Below, in pieces: positions 8,219 through 15,761 of a stretch of DNA of 29,921 nt. Made by a program: the position numbers and the translations under genes. The DNA is taken from contig CAZTIH010000021.1 of NCBI GenBank assembly GCA_964613675.1, forward strand, positions 1-29,921. Direction: 5' to 3'. Under the pieces are notes generated by a model that was not told the origin of the DNA, did no database searches, and saw only the letters and a program-made list of their open reading frames with translations. Positions within the stretch are counted from its first letter, which is position 1, and each line of letters starts with the position of its first letter. Source of the stretch: DAIUCA01 sp964613675 (GTDB lineage: Bacteria > Pseudomonadota > Gammaproteobacteria > Competibacterales > Competibacteraceae).

Positions 8219-8479
8219 TATGAAAACTCCTCGCGAAATGAAAAATGACTAGGCGCGCTTTGTAACCCAACAATGGGATTTAGCCTCGCAGATTCGGGAA
8301 GACATAACCCTTACAACCGTCATCAAATTGCCATTTTCCAAAACGACTGCATAGATCGTCTAACGATTAAAAAACCTATATTTATGAAAAAAACCGATTT
8401 TAGGTCGACCCTTACACTGACTCTACCTTCCGTGACCGCCTCACCCACGGACACTTTCTCTCCCTTACGGGCGGGATTT

Positions 8480-8935
8480 ATGGGCTTTCCCGCAAGCACA
8501 TTCACAGTCGATCTCGATCTGGTGAATCGCCTTCTCGACGTAGCTCGCCAGCAACGCGCCCTAGCCTACGCGCCCTTTTCACATTTCCACGTCGGGGCCG
8601 CGGTCGTGATGGCCGACGATCCACGGCAACAGCTATTTGTGGGCGCCAATGTGGAAAACAGCAGTTTTGGGGGGACGGTTTGCGCGGAACGAACGGCGAT
8701 CTTTGCCGCAACGACCCAAGGATTTCGCCGTTTACGCTATCTCGCCGTCACGAGCCAAAACCGTCATGCCCCGCTCCACGAACGCAGTCCCTGTGGGCTA
8801 TGTCGCCAAGTAATTCGCGAATTTGCCGACGCCGACACCCTCATTTTTATCGACGCCGAACCCGATTATTGGGCCGATGTGTTTGATATTCAGCGCCTGT
8901 TACCCTTTGGTTTTTGCTTCGCAGGAGACCGTTAG
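8480..8935 (+). CDS. cdd: Cytidine deaminase (small, tetrameric zinc type)
   Basis: Deaminates cytidine and deoxycytidine to uridine forms in pyrimidine salvage. The zinc-site motifs are intact: NVENSSFGGTVCAERTAIF, with the catalytic Glu after the first Cys ligand, and SPCGLCRQVIREF with the other two Cys ligands. With the ATG at 8480 the protein is 151 aa, close to the ~130-140 aa of tetrameric CDAs, and begins shortly before the usual first helix (LVNRLLDVARQQRALAYAPFSHFHVGAA). The frame is open back to 8273, with ATGs at 8273 and 8384. The extra residues are low-complexity and those starts lack a ribosome-binding site, while GGGCGGG precedes 8480. A TATATT hexamer at 8377-8382 may be the -10 element. 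The 8219-8479 stretch shared with the divergent cysT leader holds nothing else I can support. Confidence 0.93.
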   Translation: MGFPASTFTVDLDLVNRLLDVARQQRALAYAPFSHFHVGAAVVMADDPRQQLFVGANVENSSFGGTVCAERTAIFAATTQGFRRLRYLAVTSQNRHAPLHERSPCGLCRQVIREFADADTLIFIDAEPDYWADVFDIQRLLPFGFCFAGDR

Positions 8936-10276
8936 ATGTTCGATTTATTGTTGTGCAACGCAACTGCCGTCACCCCAAACGGCCTTCAATTCGTGGATAT
9001 TGCGGTCAAAGCGGGAAGAATCGTCGAACTCGGCGATTTTTCGACCCGTTCCGCAGCAATCAAACTCAACTTGCGCGGCTTACACATCTTGCCTGGCGTC
9101 ATCGACAGTCAAGTTCATTTCCGCGAACCCGGCCTTACCCACAAGGAAGATCTCCATACGGGCACAAAAGCAGCGGTTTTAGGGGGCGTCACGGCGATTT
9201 TTGAGATGCCCAACACCCATCCCGCCACCACTACCGCCACCGCCCTCGAAGATAAGTTGCAACGCGCCAAGGGACGCGCATTTTGTGACTACGCTTTCTT
9301 CGTCGGCGGTACCCCGCAACCCGACAGCGATTGGGCTACCCTCGAACGATTGCCTGGCTGTGCGGGAATCAAAGTATTTATGGGCTCTTCGACGGGTGAT
9401 TTACTGGTGTCCGAGGACAAGGCTTTGGACGCGCTCCTGCGGCGAGGACGGCGACGGGTCGCGATTCACGCCGAGGACGAAGCCCGTTTACGCGAACGCA
9501 AACCCCTCGCAGAAGCCGCCGCGCATCCCCGATTTCATTCCGAGTGGCGCGATGCCGAATCCGCACGTTTGGCGACCGAGCGCGTACTCAAGTTGGCCCG
9601 TCGCCAAGGCCGTTTGATTCACGTTTTACATGTGACGACCGCCGAGGAAATGGCGCTCCTGGCCGAGTTTCGGGAAATTGCGACCGTAGAAGTAACGCCT
9701 CAACATCTCACCCTCGTCGCCCCCGAATGTTACGAAAAATTGGGGACATTGGCGCAGATGAACCCGCCCATTCGCACCGAAAACCATCGACAGGCCTTGT
9801 GGGCTGCGGTCAACCAAGGGTTAGTCGATGTCATCGGGTCGGATCACGCGCCCCACACCCTCGACGAGAAAGCAAAGCCCTATCCGCACAGTCCATCGGG
9901 GATGCCCGGGGTACAAACGCTGGTGCCCCTTCTACTCAATCACGTCAACGAAGGGCGGTTAAGTCTGGAACGACTCGTGGATTTGACCTCTGCGGGGCCT
10001 GCGCGCGTGTACGGCGTGGCGTACAAGGGACGAATTGCCGTGGGCTACGACGCGGATTTTACAATTGTCGATTTGCGCAAACGGCTCCAACTTGAAAATC
10101 AGCACATGGCCAGCAAATGCGGGTGGACGCCCTTTGACGGCATGACGGTGATGGGGGCACCGACCCACACCATTTTACGGGGCCAAATCGTGATGCAAGA
10201 CAACGCCCTAGTGACCGAACCGTTGGGGATTCCCGTGTCATTTTTAGATACACTCTCCCCCGAGCAATTTAATTAG
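8936..10276 (+). CDS. pyrC: Dihydroorotase-family amidohydrolase (long, class I type)
   Basis: Cyclic amidohydrolase expected to interconvert carbamoyl-aspartate and dihydroorotate in pyrimidine synthesis. The 446 residues fit the long DHOase class: LPGVIDSQVHFREPGLTHKE (52-71), FEMPNTHPATTT (89-100), GIKVFMGSS with Lys146, IHAED (His178), HVLHVTT (His229/His232) and GSDHAPHT with Asp303. The usual metal-binding His-X-His of the first strand is Gln59-X-His61, so one canonical ligand is replaced. I recall this substitution in some proteobacterial DHOase-like proteins but cannot check it. The ATG directly abuts the cdd stop (TAGATG) and AGGAG lies 8 nt upstream, so the two are co-translated. 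If it is not a true PyrC, another cyclic-amide hydrolase is the alternative. Confidence 0.85.
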   Translation: MFDLLLCNATAVTPNGLQFVDIAVKAGRIVELGDFSTRSAAIKLNLRGLHILPGVIDSQVHFREPGLTHKEDLHTGTKAAVLGGVTAIFEMPNTHPATTTATALEDKLQRAKGRAFCDYAFFVGGTPQPDSDWATLERLPGCAGIKVFMGSSTGDLLVSEDKALDALLRRGRRRVAIHAEDEARLRERKPLAEAAAHPRFHSEWRDAESARLATERVLKLARRQGRLIHVLHVTTAEEMALLAEFREIATVEVTPQHLTLVAPECYEKLGTLAQMNPPIRTENHRQALWAAVNQGLVDVIGSDHAPHTLDEKAKPYPHSPSGMPGVQTLVPLLLNHVNEGRLSLERLVDLTSAGPARVYGVAYKGRIAVGYDADFTIVDLRKRLQLENQHMASKCGWTPFDGMTVMGAPTHTILRGQIVMQDNALVTEPLGIPVSFLDTLSPEQFN

Positions 10277-10298
10277 TCGATCAACTTAGGATGTCCCT

Positions 10299-11660
10299 TT
10301 GAGTCAATTTACCCGTCATCATGCTGGTCTTTTCACCCTGATTTCGTTCCTCATCGCGACTTCGGTGGCCTTTGGACTTTCCCTGCCTGGACTCGCTTTT
10401 GAGGGACGAATTGCGTTGTTTTTATTGATTTTTGCCGCACTTTTATGGCTGACCGAAGTCGTCGCCCCCTTTGCGGTCGCCGTCTTCATTTTGGGATTTT
10501 GCGCCATCGTATTTGGCCACCCCAGCCTGGCACCCAATCCAAGTCATTGGGAACAGTTTGTTCACACCTGGTCGAGTCCGTTGATCTGGTTATTTTTAGG
10601 CGGGTTAACATTGGCGGCCGCAGCCCACAAAACGGGATTGGATAGCGATTTAGCGCGGTTCGTGTTGCAGCGTGCCGGAAAACATCAAGCGTTGACCGCG
10701 TTAATGGGGCTGACCTTCGTGCTGTCGATGTTCACCTCCAACACGGCGACGGCCGCGATGATGTTGGCGGTTGCAATGCCGTTGCTCACCACCTTGCCCC
10801 TCGGAGACGGACAACGGATCGCAATTTTGCTAGGCATTGCCTTGAGTGCGAGCTTGGGGGGGATGGCCACCCTGATTGGTACCCCACCCAATGCGGTGGC
10901 GGCGGCGGCCCTCGCTTCGGTTCATCCCGTGGAATTTTTGGACTGGCTCCTAATAGGACTGCCCATTGCGGGGATTATGGGGGGAATTTGCTGGGGGGGA
11001 CTGCGGTTGTTGTATCCCAACCAGGAGAGTACTTCGCTTCAACTGCCGCCCCCCGCGACGAGTTCCCGCACCGCACGACGAGGGGTTATGGCGGTTTTTG
11101 TCGTGACGGCGGTGCTGTGGCTATTGGGGAACCTGGGCTATGCCCATTCGAGCGCGGTGGTGGCGCTCATCCCCCTCGTGGCGCTAACGGCAACAGGGAT
11201 CCTAACTGCAGAAGATATTCGCAAGTTACCCTGGGACGTTTTGTTGTTGATTGCGGGGGGACTGACCTTGGGGGTAGCGATGACGGTGACGGGATTGAGT
11301 TTTTGGCTCGTCGCGCAACTGCCCTTGGATGGGTTGTCGCCGATGATGACCGCATTGTTTTTGGCTTACACAGCAGCGTTACTGGGCAATTTTGTGAGTC
11401 ACACGGGGGCGGCGAATTTGATGGTACCGATTGCCCTGACTATGGCCACGCACTTTGAAACGGAGGTCACTGTGTTATTTGTCGCGGCGGTGGCGCTGGG
11501 CGCGTCGTCGGCCCTAATTCTCCCCATTTCGACGCCACCCAATGCGTTAGTTTTTGCGACGGGGCAGTTGCAGACCCGCCATTTCGTCCCTATTGGGTTA
11601 ATTTTAGGAACTGTCGGCCCGTTAATCGCCGTACTTTGGGTAGGTTGGCTATACGGTTGA
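10299..11660 (+). CDS. SLC13/DASS-family anion transporter
   Basis: Multi-span inner-membrane permease of the divalent anion:sodium symporter group, whose substrates include C4-dicarboxylates, citrate and sulfate. The 453 residues contain about 11 hydrophobic segments. Two pseudo-repeated substrate/sodium-site loops are present: MFTSNTATAAM with GGMATLIGTPPN in the first half, and NFVSHTGAANLM with LPISTPPNALVFATG in the second. The start is a TTG (10299-10301) with AGGA 7 nt upstream. The nearby ATG at 10291 gives only a three-codon frame whose TGA overlaps the TTG. The gene is 22 bp after pyrC and probably in the cdd-pyrC operon. Specificity is not decided by sequence. It converges on the WYL gene with 16 bp between. 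Confidence 0.88.
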   Translation: MSQFTRHHAGLFTLISFLIATSVAFGLSLPGLAFEGRIALFLLIFAALLWLTEVVAPFAVAVFILGFCAIVFGHPSLAPNPSHWEQFVHTWSSPLIWLFLGGLTLAAAAHKTGLDSDLARFVLQRAGKHQALTALMGLTFVLSMFTSNTATAAMMLAVAMPLLTTLPLGDGQRIAILLGIALSASLGGMATLIGTPPNAVAAAALASVHPVEFLDWLLIGLPIAGIMGGICWGGLRLLYPNQESTSLQLPPPATSSRTARRGVMAVFVVTAVLWLLGNLGYAHSSAVVALIPLVALTATGILTAEDIRKLPWDVLLLIAGGLTLGVAMTVTGLSFWLVAQLPLDGLSPMMTALFLAYTAALLGNFVSHTGAANLMVPIALTMATHFETEVTVLFVAAVALGASSALILPISTPPNALVFATGQLQTRHFVPIGLILGTVGPLIAVLWVGWLYG

Positions 11661-11676
11661 ACCCGTTAACACTGGG

Positions 11677-12621
11677 TTAATACTCGATCAACCTCGGATC
11701 AGGGCGTTCCCGTTGGTCGAGATAGTCTCGTAAACCCGCTTCGAGTTGGGCTTGTAACCCAACCGGTTCGAGGATAACCACATGGGGAATCCAGTAACGC
11801 ACCACGGACAGGGCTTGAACCACAAAACGCACCTCAGCCTGCACGATCAGTCCGCCATCCACCAATTCTCGTTCGAGGACTTGATTCTGGATGAGGGGAC
11901 GACGACGGAAATACTCAGCGACGGGGGCAGCGACATGAAATCGAAAGCGCGTGGGGGGCTGACCAACCCAACCACACCCTTCGCTGTTGACTAAGGCTAG
12001 TTGTTCAGGATCAGGCGTAAAGCCATTTGCACTCACATCTAGGAGTGAAATTTGGGCAAACGCAAACGACTTCATCTGATTTTGTTCGACTGCCGCTAAG
12101 TACCAAATACCTTTTTGATTCAATAGCTTATAGGGCTTTACTGCGTCGCGAAATTTTGTCTTGTAACAAAATGAAATCAAGCGACATTGTTCAATTGCTT
12201 TTTTGAGGTCTTGGAATCGGTTGGCGTGTTCACTGAGATCTTCTTGGGGCCATTGTTTAACCACTAAGGCATCTGAATTGCTGTTGAGCAGGTTAGCTAA
12301 GTGACCGTTTTCGATGCGCGGGAACAGACGAGGAATTCCACTAATCTCCGCAAACCGCCGAATGTGCTGTGCGCTGTACTTACCGAGCAAAGAGGGAGCT
12401 AACTGATAGCTTCCCGCCCCAATTTTTTGCAGTCCCCCGCCCAATTCGAGTTCTTCGATGGCCTGCCGTAGCCGCTCAAAATCCCGTTGTGCCGTTCGCA
12501 AGTTGACGCCAAAACGATCCACCAAAACTTGACAATTCACCGCCTCCCCACTGTTGAGTTTAATGAGCAGGTAAGCCAGTCGAACGGCAAGTTTTTGGTG
12601 GGCTTTGGCGTCTTCAGACAC
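11677..12621 (-). CDS. WYL-domain transcriptional regulator with N-terminal winged helix
   Basis: Predicted DNA-binding regulator that responds to a small ligand or nucleic acid through its WYL domain. The 314 residues show a DeoR/HTH_11-like winged helix at ~10-75 (VNCQVLVDRFGVNLRTAQRDFERL), a WYL domain around 135-215 with the signature GIWYLAAVE (W173-Y174-L175), and a C-terminal WCX-like extension. WYL regulators often control CRISPR, BREX, CBASS or DNA-repair genes. None of those lies beside it here, so the target is unknown. The gene starts 17 bp after the stop of the small exported His-rich protein and is likely co-transcribed with it. It converges on the SLC13 gene. Confidence 0.88.
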   Translation of the reverse strand: MSEDAKAHQKLAVRLAYLLIKLNSGEAVNCQVLVDRFGVNLRTAQRDFERLRQAIEELELGGGLQKIGAGSYQLAPSLLGKYSAQHIRRFAEISGIPRLFPRIENGHLANLLNSNSDALVVKQWPQEDLSEHANRFQDLKKAIEQCRLISFCYKTKFRDAVKPYKLLNQKGIWYLAAVEQNQMKSFAFAQISLLDVSANGFTPDPEQLALVNSEGCGWVGQPPTRFRFHVAAPVAEYFRRRPLIQNQVLERELVDGGLIVQAEVRFVVQALSVVRYWIPHVVILEPVGLQAQLEAGLRDYLDQRERPDPRLIEY

Positions 12622-12638
12622 GGGAACGCTCGTTCAAA

Positions 12639-13211
12639 TTATTGGAAAATCAAGGCATCCACTACCGCCACATGCCCAAGGACTTCGCCAATTTCTTTAT
12701 TCATTTCGGCACGGGTTTCATCGTTGAGGTCTTGGTTAAGCACTAAAACAGTGGCGGCGTGAACAAGCAGATCTTTGGCGTGATAGCACTCGTCGGGGGA
12801 CGCTGGCAACGCCCCATCTTGGTGGTAGTCGGCTTCCATCTGTTCGAGCGTAATGGTATCGAGTTTGTCCACTACAGCCCGTACCGCGTCAAAATAATCG
12901 TTGCACTGAGGCAACCGCAGGCTCGCCCCCATCAGCACAGTATCGGACAGCTCCACCAGTTGAGTGGCGTGGGTTTGAACGGTGGCCTGATCTAATTCGC
13001 TGAGTTGGGCCAAAAAAGTCATGGCGAGGGCGTTGTACTCGGCAAGTGCCTCTTTTGCGGCGGTCCACTGGGCTTTTTCCGTCGCATCCGTCACTTCGCG
13101 GCGAGAAACCTCCTCGGGCTTCACTTCATGATCGTGATCGTCGTGGGCGAAACTCAGAGAGGGCGTCAATAACAAGCAGAGCACAAAGGGCAGTCCACGG
13201 GTGAGTCGCAT
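12639..13211 (-). CDS. Exported protein of unknown function with His/Asp-rich mature N-terminus
   Basis: I do not recognise the family. With the ATG at 13211 (190 aa) the protein starts MRLTRGLPFVLCLLLTPSLSFA, a good Sec signal peptide with an AXA-like cleavage site. The mature chain begins HDDHDHEVKPEE, a plausible metal-binding tail. The rest is predicted mostly helical, with two cysteines (LPQCNDYF and SPDECYHAKDL) that could form a disulfide. No haem CXXCH motif is present. The frame extends to 13253, but that extension would bury the signal peptide. It lies between a diguanylate cyclase (51 bp upstream) and a WYL regulator (17 bp downstream) on the same strand. A periplasmic metal- or stress-related role is only a guess. 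Confidence 0.75.
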   Translation of the reverse strand: MRLTRGLPFVLCLLLTPSLSFAHDDHDHEVKPEEVSRREVTDATEKAQWTAAKEALAEYNALAMTFLAQLSELDQATVQTHATQLVELSDTVLMGASLRLPQCNDYFDAVRAVVDKLDTITLEQMEADYHQDGALPASPDECYHAKDLLVHAATVLVLNQDLNDETRAEMNKEIGEVLGHVAVVDALIFQ

Positions 13212-13262
13212 CGTGTTGATCTCAATTGAGGAAGGGAGAGCGCAATTTATCATGGACAGTTT

Positions 13263-14663
13263 CTATTCACTATCCATCTCGTTTGGCTCAACCTGCGGGT
13301 TTGGAACCACTATCAAGCGATTACGGCCATGCTGCTTTGCCACATATAGTCCGTCGTCAGCGCGTTTAATAAGCTCGTCGAGAGAACGATCCTGAGGGGA
13401 CAACGTCGCCAACCCAAGACTTGCCGTAATGGTAAGCGAGACCGGTTCGATTAGGGGGTGGGACGCAATCTGCTGAACTAATTGTTCTCCAATTTCAATA
13501 GCGGTCTGGGCCGATAAATCGACAATCCACAAAAACTCTTCCCCCCCAAACCGCCCAAAAATCCCTCGCTTACTCACCACTTCCTCGCACACATTCACTA
13601 CATGAATCAACGCTTTATCGCCGACCAAATGCCCGTGTTGATCGTTAATTTGCTTGAAATAGTCGATGTCCAGCATCAGCGCCGCCAACGCTGTACCGTG
13701 ATCGCGGGCGATGTAAAACAATTTCTGCGCCTCTTGCAGAAGGTAGCGACGATTGGGAATTTTAGTGAGCCCATCCGTGGTCGCCAAACGGTGCAACGCC
13801 TGTTCGTAGGTTTTACGCTGGGAGATGTCGTCTTTCACCGCCACAAAATGCGTTAACCGCCCCTTGTCGTCGCGCACAGGCGAAATGGTCACTTCTTCCC
13901 AATAAAGACTCTGATCCTTGCGCTTATTCAACAACTCCCCTCGCCACGGTCGCCCCTGATTCAGATTCATCCACATCTCGGCATACACCGTAACGGGCGT
14001 AAATCCCGACTTCTGCAAGCGCGGCGACTTCCCAATCACTTCCTCAAACCGAAACCCCGTAATGCGGCAAAAGCTCGGGTTGACATATTCCACAAATCCG
14101 TGGCGATCCGTAATCAAAATCGACGCCGAACAATGCTCGACCGCCGCTTGGAAGGTTTGCAATTCCTCCGTTCGCAACTGAACCCGATGTTCGAGTTCAT
14201 CGGTCGCGGTTTGCAGATGGCGACGTAAGGCCAGTCGATCAAAATGCGCACTCGCCGCACTTCCAATCATGGACAGTCCCGCAGAGTGAAACGGTTCAAG
14301 GGGTCTTTTGAGGGTGAGCGCCAGGAGGAAGGGCGACTCAACCGTGGTCTGCCAACAAAAAACCGCTTCGTTAACAAATACTTGGCTTTGATAAGTACGT
14401 TGAACGAGCTGACAATGTGCCACCAACGAGGGAGGAACTGTCGCATCCCCCCAACACTGACCGCTCTCAATCGGGATTTGCCACAGCCACGCCGCCTCGC
14501 AGTATTGCCCCAACCACTCCACCACCTGTTGACGCACTTTGTGCGCTACCGCCGACGCCGTTCCACAGCGGGTTAACTGGGAAAGGCCCACCGCCAGCGA
14601 CTCCCATTTCAAGTGGGACGCTTCTCCCAAAATGGGAGAAAGGTGATCTGAACGACTACCCAT
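13263..14663 (-). CDS. PAS-GGDEF diguanylate cyclase with N-terminal GAF-like region
   Basis: Predicted to make cyclic di-GMP from two GTP. The 466 residues divide as follows: a GAF-like sensory region (~15-145); a short coiled coil (~145-170, ATDELEHRVQLRTEEL); a PAS domain (~170-285, ILITDRHGFVEYVNPSFCRITGF and the PAC segment FVAVKDDISQRK); and a GGDEF domain (~293-452). The active-site loop is GGEEF (373-377), and LDIDYFKQINDQHGH carries the metal-binding Asp, so catalysis is expected. The residues before the loop are SKRGIFGRF, so the RXXD inhibitory site is absent and product inhibition at that site is unlikely. No membrane helix is seen, so it should be cytoplasmic. The start is well supported by GAGGAG 5-8 nt before the ATG. 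Confidence 0.93.
   Translation of the reverse strand: MGSRSDHLSPILGEASHLKWESLAVGLSQLTRCGTASAVAHKVRQQVVEWLGQYCEAAWLWQIPIESGQCWGDATVPPSLVAHCQLVQRTYQSQVFVNEAVFCWQTTVESPFLLALTLKRPLEPFHSAGLSMIGSAASAHFDRLALRRHLQTATDELEHRVQLRTEELQTFQAAVEHCSASILITDRHGFVEYVNPSFCRITGFRFEEVIGKSPRLQKSGFTPVTVYAEMWMNLNQGRPWRGELLNKRKDQSLYWEEVTISPVRDDKGRLTHFVAVKDDISQRKTYEQALHRLATTDGLTKIPNRRYLLQEAQKLFYIARDHGTALAALMLDIDYFKQINDQHGHLVGDKALIHVVNVCEEVVSKRGIFGRFGGEEFLWIVDLSAQTAIEIGEQLVQQIASHPLIEPVSLTITASLGLATLSPQDRSLDELIKRADDGLYVAKQHGRNRLIVVPNPQVEPNEMDSE
14602..14640 (-). repeat. Competing inverted repeats in the first 25 codons of the diguanylate cyclase gene
   Basis: TTCTCCCA (14622-14629) and TGGGAGAA (14633-14640) form a perfect 8-bp stem with a 3-nt loop. 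Next to it TCCCA (14602-14606) pairs with TGGGA (14614-14618). Alternatively TCCCATTT (14602-14609) pairs perfectly with AAATGGGA (14630-14637), and this excludes the first stem. On the minus strand all three lie within about 60 nt of the start codon. Mutually exclusive stems there could modulate translation, but coding constraint may equally explain them. Confidence 0.4.
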
Positions 14664-14746
14664 AAAATCTCCTCGTGCGTTATCGCCGAGCCGAGTTAAT
14701 GAAAATCGGCGTTATAAGCCATGGTGGGATACAGGAACTCCCTCAA

Positions 14747-14768
14747 TTTTAAGTAAGTCAACTTAAAA
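14747..14768. promoter_or_regulatory. Perfect inverted repeat upstream of the metal-binding protein gene, candidate operator
   Basis: The arms TTTTAAGT (14747-14754) and ACTTAAAA (14761-14768) are perfect reverse complements separated by 6 nt. They end 30 bp before the start of the TroA-like gene. The AT-rich dyad size suits a dimeric repressor such as an MntR/TroR- or Fur/Zur-type protein. The sequence does not match a consensus I can quote with confidence, and no regulator gene of those families is in the window. Confidence 0.4.
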
Positions 14769-14798
14769 CAACACATTTAGCAAAAGGTGAACCCGTTC

Positions 14799-15761
14799 AT
14801 GAATCGTTTTTTAAGCGTAGGACGATGGTCAGGAATACTCATGGCGATATTGCTTCCCTTCGCCGTGACGGCCCAACCTCGCATCGTGGCCACTACGGGC
14901 ATGATTGGGGATTCGGTAAGTGCCATTGTAGGGGATTTAGCGACCGTCGAGGTCTTATTAGCCACGGGCATTGATCCCCACACCTATCGTTTAAACCGTC
15001 AAGATGTGGTTCGTTTAACCGAAGCTGACATCATTATTTACAATGGCGGGCTGCTCGAAGGTCGCATGACCGATACGCTAAGGCAATTCGCCGAACGCAA
15101 ATTGGTCATTTCCGTAGGGGACTTGCTGGATCCCGCCTTGCACCTGGCCTCTGAAGACTACCCGGGCGAGTACGACCCGCATTTATGGATGGATGTCCGT
15201 CGGTGGCAAGCGGCATTGCAGGCCCTTGAACAGGCCCTGTCGGCGGCATATCCCCAATACAGAGCCCAGTTCCTAGTTAACCGCACCGCCTACGACCAGC
15301 AGTTACTCCAGCTCGATGCCTACATTCGGCAAATCGTTGCGACGCTCCCGCCCGAACGACGGGTGTTGATTACCGCTCACGACGCATTTCAGTACTTTGC
15401 GGACGCCTACCAGTTTGAGGTTCACGGCATCCAAGGGGTGAGCACCGAATCTGAAGCCAATTTGCAGCAAGTTAACGCCCTCATCGACCTGATCGTCACA
15501 CGCCAAATCCCCGCCGTTTTTGCGGAGAGCAGTGTGAATGATCGCCAAGTTCGCGCCCTCATCGAAGGAGCCACGGCCCGAGGGCAACCCGTCCGCTTAG
15601 GTTCCGAACTCTTCAGCGACGCAATGGGTGAACCCGGCACTTACGAGGGCACCTATCTCGGCATGATGGACCACAACGCGACCGCCATCGTCCGCGCCCT
15701 TGGGGGAGAGGCTCCCGTTGGTGGTTGGCAGGGTTCCCTCACGCGCAACGAAACGCAATGA
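14799..15761 (+). CDS. TroA/ZnuA-family metal ABC transporter substrate-binding protein
   Basis: Periplasmic zinc or manganese carrier (cluster A-I binding protein). An N-terminal signal peptide (MNRFLSVGRWSGILMAILLPFAVTA) precedes the mature start QPRIVATTGMIGD. Metal ligands by family alignment are H61 (GIDPHTY), H128 (DPHLWMD), H194 (ITAHDAFQYF) and D274 (ELFSDAMG). The His-His-His-Asp set is that of TroA rather than the His-His-Glu-Asp of manganese-type PsaA/MntC. There is no His-rich loop of the ZnuA kind. A GTG at 14787 also opens the frame, but AGGTGA (14785-14790) is the ribosome site for the ATG at 14799, giving 320 aa. The stop overlaps the ATPase start (ATGA). Confidence 0.92.
   Translation: MNRFLSVGRWSGILMAILLPFAVTAQPRIVATTGMIGDSVSAIVGDLATVEVLLATGIDPHTYRLNRQDVVRLTEADIIIYNGGLLEGRMTDTLRQFAERKLVISVGDLLDPALHLASEDYPGEYDPHLWMDVRRWQAALQALEQALSAAYPQYRAQFLVNRTAYDQQLLQLDAYIRQIVATLPPERRVLITAHDAFQYFADAYQFEVHGIQGVSTESEANLQQVNALIDLIVTRQIPAVFAESSVNDRQVRALIEGATARGQPVRLGSELFSDAMGEPGTYEGTYLGMMDHNATAIVRALGGEAPVGGWQGSLTRNETQ

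Noticed and set aside
8328..8356. TTGCCA ... CATAGA as a promoter for cdd
   Set aside because: The -35 is acceptable but the -10 matches at only about half its positions; TATATT at 8377-8382 lacks a -35. Neither is firm enough to list as a feature.
11660..11678. AACCC/GGGTT hairpin between SLC13 and WYL genes as a bidirectional terminator
   Set aside because: Only a 5-bp stem with a 9-nt loop and no T-run on either side.
11677..12621. WYL regulator as a marker of a nearby defence island (BREX, CBASS, CRISPR)
   Set aside because: Neighbours are a transporter, an exported protein and a diguanylate cyclase; no defence genes are seen.
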